Origin: Pseudomonadota bacterium
Lineage (GTDB): Bacteria; Pseudomonadota; Gammaproteobacteria; Xanthomonadales; Xanthomonadaceae
DNA length: 50,058 bases
Assembly: GCA_030528565.1 (NCBI GenBank)
Contig: JAUMYP010000014.1
Location: forward strand, 1-50,058
Direction: 5' to 3'
Shown here: in pieces, positions 24,249-34,591 of the stretch
How the letters are laid out: each line of letters starts with the position of its first letter
Position numbering within the stretch: the first letter of the stretch is position 1
The notes under the pieces: model-generated
What the model was told of the DNA's origin: nothing
Databases searched by the model: none
Seen by the model: the letters and a program-made list of their open reading frames with translations, nothing else
Translations under genes and position numbers: made by a program

Positions 24249-25841
24249 TCAATGTGCCAGGGTTTTGTCGTGCATGCCGAGGCGGCGCAGTTCTTCCACC
24301 ACCGGGGTGATGGCGATGATGCGCGCATCAATACGGGCGCGGGCGTAATAGTCCAAATCCGTGCGGCGCAGCAGGGTATTGAGTTGCAGCAGGGCGCGCT
24401 CGGGATTGCCGCCCAGATATTCGGCTTCGGCATAGGCTTCACCGGCGCGTACCAGGTCCCCGGCCACTTCATTGGCGCGGGCGAAAATGCGTTGCAGCTC
24501 GGGGTGGGTGCTGCTGCTGGCCAGTACCGGGCGCAGTATGGCAAGCGCGCGCCGCGCCGCGTCCGGATGGCCGCGCTCAACCAGAAGCCGCGCCCAGCTG
24601 ATGGCTACCGCCGGGTCATTGGGATAGCGCGCGCGCAGGCGCTCAAACCGCTGGTCGCTGGCCGCGGTCTGGCCGCTATGCGCCTCGGCCTCGGCCAGTG
24701 CCAGTTGTATCCAGCGGTTGTCTGGCAGCGAGAGTGCCAGCTTGGCCAGCTCCTGGCGTGCGCTGGCGGCCTGGCTGGCGCGGGTCTTGGCCAATGCCAG
24801 CCCGTAGCGGGCGGCCTCATCCAGCGGCCTGGCGCGTGCCATGCGCTGGTACTCGCCTATCGCCTCGCGCGCGCTGGCCGCGCTCAGTACCCGCAGCCGT
24901 TCGCGCGCCCAGACAAAATCGCCGCTGTCTCCCCTGGACTGGGCGATGTCCAGCTTGATGCTGCCCGGCAGCAGCGGGTTGCCGCTGTGATGCTGGCCGG
25001 CATGCAGGCCGGATGTCGCCGGCAGCCGTCCGGCACGCTCCTTGGCCTCGGCAATACGGGTGCTGGTCACCGGGTGGGTGCGCAGATAGTCGGGCAGGCG
25101 GCTTTCCTCGCTGCCCTGATTGGCGCGGCTGCTGGCCTGCATGCGCTCAAAAAATGCGGCCATCGCCGCCGGGTCATAGCCGCTGCGCGCCAGGGTGCGA
25201 ATCCCGAGCCGGTCAGCCTCGGACTCATTGCTGCGGGTGTAGTCAATCTGGCGCTGAATCATCAAGCCCTGTGCGCCCATCACTGCGGCCATGGTGGCAT
25301 CGCCTGCGGAGCTGCTGCCCGATTGTTGCGCGACCACGATAGCGGCCAGCATCCCCAGCAGGATGGGGATTTGGTCGCGCTGGGCGCGCTCCACCGCACG
25401 CAGCACATGGGTCTGGGTGACATGGGCGATTTCGTGCCCCAGTACCGCCGCCATTTCGTCCTCGCGCTCGGCAGCCAGAATCAGCCCGGCATTGGTGCCG
25501 ATATAGCCGCCCAGGGTGGCGAAGGCATTGATTTGCCGTTCCTTGAGCAAGAAGAAGGTAAACGGCTGCTCCGGGCGGTCGCTGGCGGCGGCAAGACGCT
25601 GCCCCACGCCTTGCAGCCATTGCGTGAGCAGCGGGTCATCCAGCGTATAGCCGTAGTGGCGCAGTTGCGCCAGCATCATCGCGCCGTACTCGCTTTGTTT
25701 GGCGGGCGAGAGAATCCGCCCGGCAGATGAGCCCATGTCCGGCAGGCGCGACTCCTGCGCAGGCAAGGTCATTGCAGAGAGCGCCAGCGCGCAGGCGGCA
25801 GATAGCAGGGCAGGGCGGAAAAAACGGCGTTTTGAAGTCAT
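24249..25841 (-). CDS. bepA: BepA-like periplasmic M48 metalloprotease with TPR domain
   Basis: A 530-residue secreted protease. A signal peptide (about 1-28, ending LPAQ) precedes an M48 catalytic domain with zinc motif HEIAH (136-140) and a downstream glutamate in SNESEADRLG. The C-terminal half is rich in helical repeats of TPR type (for example ARYGLALAKTRASQAASARQ). BepA assists assembly or degrades misfolded outer-membrane proteins such as LptD. The length and domain order fit BepA/YfgC rather than the short LoiP. It is divergent from grxC. Its gene ends one base before the porin Pho box. Confidence 0.9.
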   Translation of the reverse strand: MTSKRRFFRPALLSAACALALSAMTLPAQESRLPDMGSSAGRILSPAKQSEYGAMMLAQLRHYGYTLDDPLLTQWLQGVGQRLAAASDRPEQPFTFFLLKERQINAFATLGGYIGTNAGLILAAEREDEMAAVLGHEIAHVTQTHVLRAVERAQRDQIPILLGMLAAIVVAQQSGSSSAGDATMAAVMGAQGLMIQRQIDYTRSNESEADRLGIRTLARSGYDPAAMAAFFERMQASSRANQGSEESRLPDYLRTHPVTSTRIAEAKERAGRLPATSGLHAGQHHSGNPLLPGSIKLDIAQSRGDSGDFVWARERLRVLSAASAREAIGEYQRMARARPLDEAARYGLALAKTRASQAASARQELAKLALSLPDNRWIQLALAEAEAHSGQTAASDQRFERLRARYPNDPAVAISWARLLVERGHPDAARRALAILRPVLASSSTHPELQRIFARANEVAGDLVRAGEAYAEAEYLGGNPERALLQLNTLLRRTDLDYYARARIDARIIAITPVVEELRRLGMHDKTLAH

Positions 25842-25934
25842 GCGGCAAGCATGCCTGTTGCGGCGAGGGCAGGCGTGAATTGCAGGTTAATCGCAGGCTC
25901 CTTATCGTATGGCGGAAATCCAAGGAGCCTTCCC

Positions 25935-26204
25935 ATGTCCCAGCCTGAAATCACCATCTACAGCACCCTGGTTTGCCCGTATTGCGTGGCTGCCAAGAAT
26001 TTTTTGAAAAGCAAGAACCTTGAGTGGAAGGAAATCCGTATCGACCTTGACCCGGCCGAGCGCGAAAAGATGGTGACCCTGGCCAAGCGCACCAGCGTGC
26101 CGCAGATTTTCGTCGGCGATGTGCATGTGGGCGGCTATGACGACATGATGGCCTTGCACCGCGCGGGCAAATTCGAGCCGCTGCTGGCGGGCAACAAGGG
26201 GTGA
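25935..26204 (+). CDS. grxC: glutaredoxin 3
   Basis: An 89-residue thioredoxin-fold disulfide reductase with dithiol active site CPYC (14-17), the cis-proline motif TSVPQIF and the glutathione-binding GGYDD. It uses glutathione to reduce protein disulfides in the cytosol. ATG 25935 has AAGGAG at 25922-25927, which decides against the longer upstream frame. It lies about 100 bp before the isocitrate dehydrogenase gene; a possible -10 box (CATAAT, 26235-26240) in that gap suggests the two are not strictly one operon. Confidence 0.95.
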   Translation: MSQPEITIYSTLVCPYCVAAKNFLKSKNLEWKEIRIDLDPAEREKMVTLAKRTSVPQIFVGDVHVGGYDDMMALHRAGKFEPLLAGNKG

Positions 26205-26234
26205 GCCTGCCGCCGTCGGACTGTGCAGCTCTGG

Positions 26235-26240
26235 CATAAT
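26235..26240 (+). promoter_or_regulatory. candidate -10 box for isocitrate dehydrogenase
   Basis: CATAAT lies 62 bp before the start codon at 26303 in an otherwise GC-rich gap. No good -35 box is found at the proper spacing, so this is only a candidate. Confidence 0.3.
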
Positions 26241-26302
26241 GACCGGCTGAACAATCACCGCCGGGCAGGCTGTATTGCCCGGCTCCAACTGCAGGAACTG
26301 AC

Positions 26303-27310
26303 ATGACCCAAACCATTACCGTGATCCGTGGCGACGGCATCGGCCCGGAAATCATGGACGCCACCTTGCGCGTTCTTGACAAGATGAATCTTGGCCTCTG
26401 CTACGAAGAAGCCGATGCCGGCCTCATGGCGCTGGAAAAGCACGGTGAGCTGCTGCCGCAGGCGACGCTCGATTCCATTGCCAAGAACGGTGTGGCACTG
26501 AAATCGCCGCTGACCACCCCGGTGGGCGAAGGCTTCACCTCCATCAACGTCACCCTGCGCAAGAAGTTCGACCTGTACGCCAATGTGCGCCCGGCCAAGA
26601 GCTTCCCCAATACCAAATCGCGCTTTGCCAGTGGCGTGGACCTCATCACCATCCGCGAAAACACCGAGGGCCTGTATATCGGTGAGGGGCAGACGGTTTC
26701 TGAAGATGGCCAGACGGCCATCAGCGTTTCCAAGGTGACCCGCAAGGGCGCCGAGCGCATCGTGCGCTATGCCTTTGAACTGGCCAAGAAGACCGGCCGC
26801 AAGAAGGTCACCCTGGTGCACAAGGCCAATATCCTGAAATCCACCAGCGGACTGTTCCTGAAAACCGGGCGTGAAATTGCCCAGGAATATCCCGGCATCG
26901 AATGCAATGAAATGATTGTGGATAACACCTGCATGCAGCTGGTGATGCGTCCCGAACAGTTCGACGTGATTGTCACCACCAACTTGTTTGGCGACATCCT
27001 CTCCGACCTCTGCGCTGGCCTGGTCGGCGGCCTGGGGCTGGCGCCGGGCGCCAATATCGGTGAAAAAGCCGCGATTTTCGAAGCCGTACACGGCTCTGCC
27101 CCGGATATCGCCGGCAAGGGCATCGCCAACCCCTGCGCCCTGCTGCTGGGCGCAGCGCAAATGCTTGACCACCTGGCCATGCCGGAGCAGGCCGAACGCC
27201 TGCGCCGCGCCATCATCGCCACGCTGGAAGCCCGCGACAACCTGACCCCTGACCTGGGCGGCACCGGCACCACCACCAGCTTTGCCGAGGCCATCGCCTC
27301 ACGCCTGTAA
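26303..27310 (+). CDS. icd: isocitrate dehydrogenase, NAD-type
   Basis: A 335-residue TCA-cycle enzyme that oxidises isocitrate to 2-oxoglutarate and CO2. The isopropylmalate/isocitrate dehydrogenase fold is shown by GDGIGPEI near the start, NVTLRKKFDLYANVRP for substrate binding, DLITIRENTEGLYIGEG, the metal aspartates in NLFGDILSDL, and the coenzyme loop HGSAPDIAGKGIANP. The short length and the cofactor-loop sequence favour NAD rather than NADP; this is inference from family pattern. An isopropylmalate dehydrogenase is less likely given TIRENTEGLY. It ends just before a strong bidirectional terminator shared with pilR. Confidence 0.88.
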   Translation: MTQTITVIRGDGIGPEIMDATLRVLDKMNLGLCYEEADAGLMALEKHGELLPQATLDSIAKNGVALKSPLTTPVGEGFTSINVTLRKKFDLYANVRPAKSFPNTKSRFASGVDLITIRENTEGLYIGEGQTVSEDGQTAISVSKVTRKGAERIVRYAFELAKKTGRKKVTLVHKANILKSTSGLFLKTGREIAQEYPGIECNEMIVDNTCMQLVMRPEQFDVIVTTNLFGDILSDLCAGLVGGLGLAPGANIGEKAAIFEAVHGSAPDIAGKGIANPCALLLGAAQMLDHLAMPEQAERLRRAIIATLEARDNLTPDLGGTGTTTSFAEAIASRL

Positions 27311-27338
27311 TTTTCGGCGCAGCCGGAATCTGCAATGG

Positions 27339-27366
27339 ACAACGGGGTGCTTCGGCGCCCCGTTGT
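27339..27366. terminator. bidirectional terminator between icd and pilR
   Basis: ACAACGGGGTGC (27339-27350), loop TTCG, and GCGCCCCGTTGT (27355-27366) form a 12-bp stem with one G-T pair and a stable UUCG-type tetraloop. It sits between the convergent icd and pilR genes and could end both transcripts. Confidence 0.8.
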
Positions 27367-27385
27367 TGTCTGTGGCGTATCAAAT

Positions 27386-28897
27386 TCAGTCGATACCTAG
27401 CTTTTTCAGCTTGTAGCGCAGGGCACGGAAGGTAATACCCAGCTGCGCAGCGGTCTTGGTTTTGTTGTAACGGTTGGCAGCCAGTGCCTGTTCGATGGTG
27501 GCGCGCTCCATCTGCTCTACCACCTCGGGCAACGCCAGGCCACTTTCACTATCGAGTGCCTCTGCCAGTAGCGAGGCGGCAGTTGCCGGGGCGGTAGGTG
27601 CTTGATAGGACGGGGATGAGGGGGGGGCGCTAAAGCCCGGTGCCGGGGCTTCCAGCGGTCCAGTGGGGGCATTGCTGGGCAGATGCAGATCGGCAGCCAT
27701 GATGCGGTCGCCATCGGACATGGTCATGGCGCGCTCCAGCAGGTTTTCCAGCTCGCGGATATTGCCGGGGAACGGATACTGGTTAAGCGCAGCAATCGCG
27801 CTGGCATCCAGTACCGGAGGGGTGACACCGTGAGCTTCGCCCAGGTGTTTGAGGATGCCTTCGGCAAGCAGCGGCAGGTCACTGCGGCGCTCGCGCAGTG
27901 GCGGCACACGCAGCTCGATCACATTAATGCGGTAATACAGGTCATGGCGGAATTTGCCTTCTTCCACCAACCGCGCCAGGTCTTTGTGGGTGGCCGAAAG
28001 AATGCGCACATCGACTTTGATTTCAGCTGCTGCGCCGACCGGGCGCACGGTTTTTTCCTGGATGGCGCGCAGCAATTTGACCTGCATCGGCAAAGGCAAT
28101 TCAGCCACTTCATCCAGAAACAAGGTGCCGCCATGCGCGGCCTGGAACAGGCCGTCCTTGTCCGCGTGTGCGCCGGTAAAGCTGCCTTTTTTGTGGCCGA
28201 AAAATTCGCTTTCCATAAGCTCAGCGGGAATGGCGCCGCAGTTGACCGGGATGAACGGGCCAGAAGCACGCGGGCTTTCTTCATGGATGCTGCGCGCAGT
28301 GAGCTCCTTGCCGGTACCGGATTCGCCCCAGATATACACCGGGGCTTGTGAGCGGGCGACCTTGGCGATGGTCTGGCGTAGCTGCTCCATGGCAGGCGAC
28401 TGGCCACGCAGGCGCGGACAGGATTGCGTTGCTGCGGCCTTTGGGCTCTGGCCTGCCGCTGCTGGGTTGCTGCCCGCAGTGGCGCTGTTTGTAGCTGGCA
28501 GGATGGAGCCGGGGCTGGCATTGCGCTCGGCGCGCAGTTTCAGGGCATTGCGCACCAAATCACGCAGTACGCCCAAATCTACCGGCTTGGCGACAAAATC
28601 AAATGCGCCGGCCTTCAGGGCCTCCACTGCTGCCTCAACATTGCCAAAAGCGGTAATCATGGCTGCTGGAGTCAGCGGGTAGTGTTCACTGATATGCGCC
28701 AGGATTTCCATGCCGCTGCCATCGGGCAGGCGCATGTCGGTGAGGCAGAAGTCAAAGTCCTGGCTTGCCAGTAATTGTTTGGCGGAAATGACTGTCGAGG
28801 CTGTCTCAACCCGCAGCCCCATCCGGGTCAGGGTAACGACAAGCAGTTCACGAATATCGCGTTCATCGTCGATGACCAAGGCGGTTGGGGTTTGCAC
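27386..28897 (-). CDS. pilR: sigma-54-dependent response regulator PilR
   Basis: A 503-residue NtrC-family activator. The N-terminal receiver has Asp10/Asp11 and phospho-acceptor Asp54 ([11 protein letters not shown]). An Ala/Ser-rich linker (about 130-160) leads to the AAA+ domain, with Walker A GESGTGKE (191-198) and the sigma-54 contact loop GSFTGA (238-243; Ser replaces the first Ala of the common GAFTGA form). The C-terminal Fis-type helix-turn-helix ends [17 protein letters not shown]. PilR activates pilA transcription with RpoN; no pilA is in this window. It lies 89 bp after its partner pilS. Confidence 0.92.
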   Translation of the reverse strand: MQTPTALVIDDERDIRELLVVTLTRMGLRVETASTVISAKQLLASQDFDFCLTDMRLPDGSGMEILAHISEHYPLTPAAMITAFGNVEAAVEALKAGAFDFVAKPVDLGVLRDLVRNALKLRAERNASPGSILPATNSATAGSNPAAAGQSPKAAATQSCPRLRGQSPAMEQLRQTIAKVARSQAPVYIWGESGTGKELTARSIHEESPRASGPFIPVNCGAIPAELMESEFFGHKKGSFTGAHADKDGLFQAAHGGTLFLDEVAELPLPMQVKLLRAIQEKTVRPVGAAAEIKVDVRILSATHKDLARLVEEGKFRHDLYYRINVIELRVPPLRERRSDLPLLAEGILKHLGEAHGVTPPVLDASAIAALNQYPFPGNIRELENLLERAMTMSDGDRIMAADLHLPSNAPTGPLEAPAPGFSAPPSSPSYQAPTAPATAASLLAEALDSESGLALPEVVEQMERATIEQALAANRYNKTKTAAQLGITFRALRYKLKKLGID

Positions 28898-28986
28898 AAC
28901 TGGGCTCCTGGTAAGAGAAGGGCAATTTTAGCGGGCGATATGTTGAGCTGGAACGGCTTGTGGGCAATGCTGCCTTTGGGGCGTAG

Positions 28987-30555
28987 CTAGTGTGTCTTTT
29001 CGTGGGTTTTTTTACCCTGGGCAATGGGTATGGATAACTGAAAACACGCACCATTGTTGCGGCGCAGGTATTTCAGATCGCCATTATTGGACTGTGCCAG
29101 TTCGCGAGCGATATAAAGCCCCAGTCCAGTACCGTGCGAGGATGTGGTGTAAAACGGCTTGAACAGATTGCGTGCAGCACTTTCGCTCATCCCGGGGCCA
29201 CGGTCGAGGACCTCAATCATGCAGGTATTGCCTTGGGTCAGTACCCGCAGTGTCATGTGCGCGGGCTGATCGGGCATCCGGCCGTAATACCGGGCGTTAC
29301 TGATGAGTACCATCAGGATTTGATAGATATGGTTGGAGTCGGCATTGACCAGAATGCGGCTTTCGGGGATGTCCAGGGTGAGCGTGTCATTGTCCAGCGG
29401 GAAGCCAGCGCGATATTCCGCGGCGAAGTGGTGAAGCATCTGGCAAAGATCAAACTGCTGTGGTTTGGCTGGCTCGCGCTTGGCAAGTCCCAGTACGCTA
29501 TTGATGATGCCGTTGGTGCGACGGACTTGTTGCTGGATGATGCCCAGCATTTTTCTGTCCATCAGATCCAGGTGATTGGATTCTTCCAAGAGCTGTGCGG
29601 CATAGTTGATGGCCGAAAGTGGATTGCGAATTTCATGCGCAAGGCTTGCCGAAAAACGCCCCAGGGTGGCCAGGGTCATGGTTTCGGCACGGCGTGCCGC
29701 CTGCGAGGTATCGTTGAGGAAAATCAGTACTTCGTCGCTTTTGGGCGTCAGTCGGAAAAACTGCGGCTCAACCTTGGCATCATCATGACGAAAGCTCAGA
29801 AGCTCCTGATCCTGGGGGAGTCCTGAGCGCCATTGCTGAAGCTTGCGAGAGAGCGGTGGCGAGCGCAGGTCAAGCACTTCTTCGGTAGTGGGTAACGGGT
29901 CCAGGCGCAGCAATCGCTTGGCAACCTGGTTGGAGGTGCGGATACGTCCTTTTTCGTTGATCACCAGAACCCCGACTGGCAGGCGTTCGAGAATCAGCGA
30001 GTTCATCCGGGAAAGCTCGGCAATTTCAATACTTTGCTGCTCGGTGACTTGATCTGAATGGGAAATGTGCTTGCCAAGACGGCTGGCAAGCAAGGCAATG
30101 GCGATATAAATCAGCCCGTAAAGTATGTGATAGTTCCAGTCACCCGGTGCCAGCAAAACCAGCATGAGCCCGGAGGCGACCGCCATGGAAAGCCCGAATG
30201 TTAGCGATACCAGCAAAGCGCCAGCGGCGACATTCAACATCCACATCGGGGCGACGATTTCAATGGCCTGTGGCGAAAGCCAAGCCAGCAGATTGATGAA
30301 GACCAGATCAAGCAGGGTGCCCAGCACAATCTGCCGACTGGCAGGGATGCGGGTATAGGCCAGCCCGACAAATAGCAATGCGACCAGTAGGTAAGCGAGA
30401 TTGGCTGTCAGCGCAAGAGGCTTGCCGGTATCGCCAAATCTCAGGCTCATTGCCATCAGCACAACAGCCTCAAGTGTGCGGTAAAGGGCATACAGGCGGA
30501 TTTCCGCGCGCAGGCTATGGTCGTGAACGGTTTTGAACTGGCGAGAGGCGACCAT
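28987..30555 (-). CDS. pilS: sensor histidine kinase PilS
   Basis: A 522-residue inner-membrane kinase. About six transmembrane segments lie in residues 25-160, followed by a PAS domain (about 185-290, LPVGVLVINEKGRIRTSN), a HisKA domain with His307 (HEIRNPLSAINYAAQ) and a HATPase domain with GTGLGLYIARELA. It phosphorylates PilR to control type IV pilin expression. The gene is divergent from sucC, an arrangement I associate with Xanthomonadales. The first 10-25 residues are basic and cytoplasmic. Confidence 0.9.
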   Translation of the reverse strand: MVASRQFKTVHDHSLRAEIRLYALYRTLEAVVLMAMSLRFGDTGKPLALTANLAYLLVALLFVGLAYTRIPASRQIVLGTLLDLVFINLLAWLSPQAIEIVAPMWMLNVAAGALLVSLTFGLSMAVASGLMLVLLAPGDWNYHILYGLIYIAIALLASRLGKHISHSDQVTEQQSIEIAELSRMNSLILERLPVGVLVINEKGRIRTSNQVAKRLLRLDPLPTTEEVLDLRSPPLSRKLQQWRSGLPQDQELLSFRHDDAKVEPQFFRLTPKSDEVLIFLNDTSQAARRAETMTLATLGRFSASLAHEIRNPLSAINYAAQLLEESNHLDLMDRKMLGIIQQQVRRTNGIINSVLGLAKREPAKPQQFDLCQMLHHFAAEYRAGFPLDNDTLTLDIPESRILVNADSNHIYQILMVLISNARYYGRMPDQPAHMTLRVLTQGNTCMIEVLDRGPGMSESAARNLFKPFYTTSSHGTGLGLYIARELAQSNNGDLKYLRRNNGACFQLSIPIAQGKKTHEKTH

Positions 30556-30638
30556 CTGAATGTCCTTGGAATGCGGCGTGGATTATAGGAATAAGCCGTG
30601 TTTTTGCTAGATGCCTGTAAAGTCCGGTGTGAATCGCT

Positions 30639-30668
30639 TTGCTCCCGGCACCTGCTTTGCGCGACAAT
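30639..30668 (+). promoter_or_regulatory. candidate promoter of sucCD
   Basis: TTGCTC (30639-30644) and GACAAT (30663-30668), 18 bp apart, lie about 60 bp before the sucC start. The leader that follows contains a 5-bp hairpin CCGGC/GCCGG (30681-30696) and a T-rich stretch. No strong ribosome box precedes the ATG. Confidence 0.4.
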
Positions 30669-30726
30669 ATGCGGCGCACTCCGGCGTTTTTGCCGGGGGC
30701 TGCCTTTCCACTTTTTTGGTGACTCA

Positions 30727-31896
30727 ATGAACTTTCACGAATATCAGGCCAAAGCACTGTTTGCCGATTACGGCATCGCTGTTCCCGCCGGGCAGGTTGC
30801 CCATTCTCCTGACGAAGCGGTTGCCGCCGCCAAAGCCATTGGCGGCGATTTCTGGGTGGTGAAAGCCCAGATCCATGCCGGTGGTCGCGGCAAGGCCGGT
30901 GGTGTCAAGCTGGCCAAGACCCTGGACGAGGTGCGTGACTACGCCAAAGCCATGCTGGGCACGAAGATGGCCACCTACCAGACTGCTGGCGTTGAATTGC
31001 CGGTAGACAGCGTGCTGGTGACCCAGGCCACCAATATCGACAAGGAACTGTATCTGTCGGTGCTGGTTGACCGTGCCACCCAGAGCGTGACCTTCATCGC
31101 CTCGGCTGAAGGCGGCATGGATATTGAGCAGGTTGCCGCTGAAAAGCCCGAAGCCATCAAAACCCTGCACGTCAACTATGTTGAGGGCCTGCAAGGTTAC
31201 CAGTGCCGAGATCTTGGCTTTGCGCTGGGACTTTCTGCCAAACAGGTCGGCCAGCTGTCGAAAATCATGCTGGGCCTGTACAAATTGTTCAATGACAAGG
31301 ATCTGGCCTTGGTGGAGCTGAACCCGCTGGCGATTCTCGACAACGGCGATCTGGCGGTACTGGACGGCAAGATCAATTCTGACGACAACGCCAACTTCCG
31401 TCACCCGGAGCTGGTTGCCATGCGCGATGTGCGTCAGGAAGATGAAACCGAAGTGCTGGCTTCCAAGTACGACCTCAACTACGTCACCATGGACGGCAAT
31501 ATTGGCTGCATGGTGAACGGTGCAGGTCTTGCCATGGCCACCATGGACGTCATCAAGTTGAATGGCGGCGAGCCGGCCAACTTCCTGGATGTCGGTGGCG
31601 GTGCCAACAAGGAAAAAGTCACCGAGGCTTTCAAGCTGATTCTTTCCAGCGACAAGGTGAAGGCGATTTTCGTCAACATCTTCGGCGGCATCGTGCGCTG
31701 CGACATGATTGCCGAAGGCATCATCGCCGCCGTGAAGGAAGTCGGTGTCAAGGTGCCGGTGATCGTGCGCCTTGAAGGCACCAACGTCGAGGCAGGCAAG
31801 GAACTCCTGAAGAGCTCCGGCCTTGCCATCATTCCGGCTGACGACATCAACGATGGCGCGAAGAAGGCGGTGGAAGCCGTCAAGAACGCCGCCTGA
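30727..31896 (+). CDS. sucC: succinyl-CoA synthetase beta subunit
   Basis: A 389-residue ATP-grasp subunit that with SucD converts succinyl-CoA to succinate while making ATP or GTP. The start MNFHEYQAK is the canonical one, which fixes the ATG at 30727 over the longer frame. The ATP-grasp loop [18 protein letters not shown], the metal site LVELNPLAI and the C-terminal [14 protein letters not shown] are all present. sucD follows after 20 bp. Acts in the TCA cycle alongside the isocitrate dehydrogenase encoded 3.4 kb upstream. Confidence 0.97.
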   Translation: MNFHEYQAKALFADYGIAVPAGQVAHSPDEAVAAAKAIGGDFWVVKAQIHAGGRGKAGGVKLAKTLDEVRDYAKAMLGTKMATYQTAGVELPVDSVLVTQATNIDKELYLSVLVDRATQSVTFIASAEGGMDIEQVAAEKPEAIKTLHVNYVEGLQGYQCRDLGFALGLSAKQVGQLSKIMLGLYKLFNDKDLALVELNPLAILDNGDLAVLDGKINSDDNANFRHPELVAMRDVRQEDETEVLASKYDLNYVTMDGNIGCMVNGAGLAMATMDVIKLNGGEPANFLDVGGGANKEKVTEAFKLILSSDKVKAIFVNIFGGIVRCDMIAEGIIAAVKEVGVKVPVIVRLEGTNVEAGKELLKSSGLAIIPADDINDGAKKAVEAVKNAA

Positions 31897-31916
31897 TTAC
31901 CGCAAGGACTTTACTC

Positions 31917-32792
31917 ATGGCAGTTTTGATCAACAAAAACACCAAGGTCATCGTGCAGGGCTTTACCGGCTCGCAAGGCACTTTCCACGCCCAGCAAATG
32001 CTGGACTACGGTACCCAGGTTGTCGGCGGTGTGACCCCCGGCAAGGGCGGTAGCGAACACCTCGGCCTGCCGGTGTTCGACACCGTGGCACAAGCCGTGG
32101 CCAAGACCGGCGCAGATGCCTCGGTCATCTATGTGCCGCCACCGTTCGCCGCCGATGCCATCCTCGAAGCCGCTGCTGCCGGCATCAAGGTCATCGTCTG
32201 TATCACCGAAGGCATTCCGGTGCTGGACATGATGCGTGTCAAGAATGTGCTGAAGGGCTATCCCGAAGCCCGTCTGATTGGCCCCAACTGCCCCGGTGTC
32301 ATCACCCCGGGCGAATGCAAGATTGGCATCATGCCAGGTCACATCCACATGCCGGGCAAGGTCGGCATCGTCAGCCGTTCCGGCACGCTCACCTATGAAG
32401 CGGTGAAGCAAACCACGGACGCCGGTCTTGGGCAATCCACCTGCATCGGCATTGGCGGTGACCCGATCAACGGCACCAACTTCATCGACGCGCTGAAGCT
32501 GTTCCAGGAAGACCCGCAGACCGAAGGCATCATCATGGTTGGCGAAATTGGCGGCAGTGCAGAAGAAGAAGCTGCCGAATACATTGCCAAGCACGTCACC
32601 AAGCCGGTGGTGGGCTTTATCGCTGGCGCCTCGGCACCCAAAGGCAAGCGCATGGGCCACGCCGGTGCGATTGCCTCCGGTGGCTCGGGCACGGCTGAAG
32701 GCAAGTTCGCGGCGATGGAAAAAGCCGGTGTCACCACGGTGAAATCGCCGGGTGATCTCGGTGCGGCCATCGCCAAGCGTCTGGCCAAGTAA
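31917..32792 (+). CDS. sucD: succinyl-CoA synthetase alpha subunit
   Basis: A 291-residue subunit that binds CoA and carries the phosphorylated histidine. [15 protein letters not shown] near the N-terminus is the CoA site; [17 protein letters not shown] near residue 245 carries the active-site His. The ATG follows an AAGGA box and lies 20 bp after sucC. A clear terminator follows, so sucCD is a two-gene operon. Confidence 0.97.
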   Translation: MAVLINKNTKVIVQGFTGSQGTFHAQQMLDYGTQVVGGVTPGKGGSEHLGLPVFDTVAQAVAKTGADASVIYVPPPFAADAILEAAAAGIKVIVCITEGIPVLDMMRVKNVLKGYPEARLIGPNCPGVITPGECKIGIMPGHIHMPGKVGIVSRSGTLTYEAVKQTTDAGLGQSTCIGIGGDPINGTNFIDALKLFQEDPQTEGIIMVGEIGGSAEEEAAEYIAKHVTKPVVGFIAGASAPKGKRMGHAGAIASGGSGTAEGKFAAMEKAGVTTVKSPGDLGAAIAKRLAK

Positions 32793-32819
32793 GCCAGCAG
32801 TAAGTTGTAATGTTGTGAG

Positions 32820-32841
32820 CGAGCCGCCTTTGGGCGGCTCG
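32820..32841 (+). terminator. terminator after sucD
   Basis: CGAGCCGCC (32820-32828) and GGCGGCTCG (32833-32841) form a perfect 9-bp stem with loop TTTG, followed at once by TTTTG. It lies 27 bp after the sucD stop. Confidence 0.9.
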
Positions 32842-32904
32842 TTTTGTATGTAGTGGCGGGTGTGTTCTGTCATTATGGCGACTGGTTTCATTACGAGCAC
32901 GGAT

Positions 32905-34569
32905 ATGACCGACAGCCCTGAGCGCAGTCTGCGTATCGCCATGGCGCAGTTTGACTTCCTCGTTGGCGATATTGATGGTAATTGCGCGCGTATTGCGCGG
33001 ATGCTGGTCGAGGCACGGGACGAATACGGCGCAGATGTGGTGATGTTCCCGGAGCTGGCCATCAGCGGTTATCCGCCGGAGGACTTGCTATTGCGCCCGG
33101 CATTTTTGCGGGATTGCGCTGCGGCGCTGCACTCGCTGGCGGCACAATGCCGGGGAATCACTGCGCTTGTTGGCTGGCCGCAGGCATTTGGCAGTGTGGT
33201 TTACAACGCGCTCAGTGTGCTCGCTGATGGCAAAGTGCAGCACACCTATCGCAAGCGTGAGCTGCCCAGTCATGCCGTGTTTGACGAGCGCCGCTATTTC
33301 AGTATTGACCCCGATGGTGAGGATTGCGTTTTTGAAGTCAATGGCATCAAGGTGGGGGTCTTGATTTGCGAAGACCTGTGGTTTGCCGAGCCAGCCGCCA
33401 GTACTGTAAAAGCCGGAGCCGAGTTGCTGCTGGTTGCCAATGCTTCGCCTTTTGAGCATGAAAAACACGCCGGGCGAGATGCGCTATTGTCTGCACGGAC
33501 TCGCAGCACCGGGGTCGGCATTGCTTATCTCAACGGGGTAGGTGGCCAGGATGCGTTGTTGTTTGATGGCGCATCGGTAGTGGCTGATGGCGATGGCACA
33601 GTGCATCCAGCTGCCGCCGCGTTCACCGAGCAGTGGCTGGTAGTGGATTACGCAGCCGGTACGCGCAGTTTTTTGCCGTTGCAGTGGATGGATGATGGCG
33701 ATGAATCACGTGATGCGCTGGTTTGGCGCGGTATCGTCCGTGGTATCCGCGATTACTGCGGTAAAAACGGCTTCAAGACTGCATGGTTGGGGCTTTCCGG
33801 CGGGCTGGATTCTGCGGTAGTGCTGGCGCTGGCCGTAGAAGCACTGGGGGCAGAGAACGTTACCGCGGTACGCATGCCCTCGCGCTATACCGCAGGGCTT
33901 TCCAATGAGCTGGCCGAAGCGCAATGCCGTGCGCTGGGCGTGAGGCTTTTGGCGCTGCCGATTGAAAAACCGTTTCAGGCCTATCTGGATACGCTGGCCG
34001 AGACCTTTGCCGGCAAAACACCGGATACCACCGAGGAAAACCTGCAATCACGGGTGCGCGGTACGCTGATGATGGCGCTGGCCAACAAGTTTGGCGGACT
34101 GCTGCTCACCACCGGCAACAAGAGCGAATATGCAGTGGGCTATGCCACCATCTATGGCGACATGAATGGCGGTTATGCGCCGCTCAAAGACCTTTACAAA
34201 ACTGAGGTGTTTGCTCTGGCGCGCTGGCGTAATACCGTGGGCGGTGTGCCTGCGGGCAGTGACGGGGTGATTCCGCCAGATGTCATCGCCCGTCCGCCCA
34301 GTGCCGAGCTGCGTGAAAACCAGAAAGACCAGGACTCGCTGCCGCCCTACGATGTACTGGATGGCATCTTGCGCCGCCTGATTGAAGATGAGCAAAGCAC
34401 TGAAGAAGTCATCGCTGCGGGCTTTGCAAAAGAAGTGGTTGAGCGTGTCGCGCACCTGGTGCGCATCAGTGAGTGGAAGCGCCAGCAATCGGCTATCGGC
34501 CCAAAACTAGGACATCGTGCCTTTGGCAATGAGCGCCGTTATCCGGTCAGCCATGGCTATCGGCGTTGA
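32905..34569 (+). CDS. nadE: glutamine-dependent NAD synthetase
   Basis: A 554-residue two-domain enzyme making NAD from deamido-NAD with ammonia from glutamine. The N-terminal nitrilase-type glutaminase domain has the catalytic triad Glu50 (FPELAISGYPPED), Lys117 (YRKRELP) and Cys155 (LICEDLWF). The C-terminal synthetase has the P-loop SGGLDSA (298-304) and TTGNKSEYAVGYATIYGDM. The ATG at 32905 is favoured because the next one upstream (32875) lies inside a possible -10 box, CATTAT at 32871-32876. It stands alone between two transcription units. Confidence 0.95.
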   Translation: MTDSPERSLRIAMAQFDFLVGDIDGNCARIARMLVEARDEYGADVVMFPELAISGYPPEDLLLRPAFLRDCAAALHSLAAQCRGITALVGWPQAFGSVVYNALSVLADGKVQHTYRKRELPSHAVFDERRYFSIDPDGEDCVFEVNGIKVGVLICEDLWFAEPAASTVKAGAELLLVANASPFEHEKHAGRDALLSARTRSTGVGIAYLNGVGGQDALLFDGASVVADGDGTVHPAAAAFTEQWLVVDYAAGTRSFLPLQWMDDGDESRDALVWRGIVRGIRDYCGKNGFKTAWLGLSGGLDSAVVLALAVEALGAENVTAVRMPSRYTAGLSNELAEAQCRALGVRLLALPIEKPFQAYLDTLAETFAGKTPDTTEENLQSRVRGTLMMALANKFGGLLLTTGNKSEYAVGYATIYGDMNGGYAPLKDLYKTEVFALARWRNTVGGVPAGSDGVIPPDVIARPPSAELRENQKDQDSLPPYDVLDGILRRLIEDEQSTEEVIAAGFAKEVVERVAHLVRISEWKRQQSAIGPKLGHRAFGNERRYPVSHGYRR

Positions 34570-34591
34570 TGGCAGGCCTGTCCCACATCTG

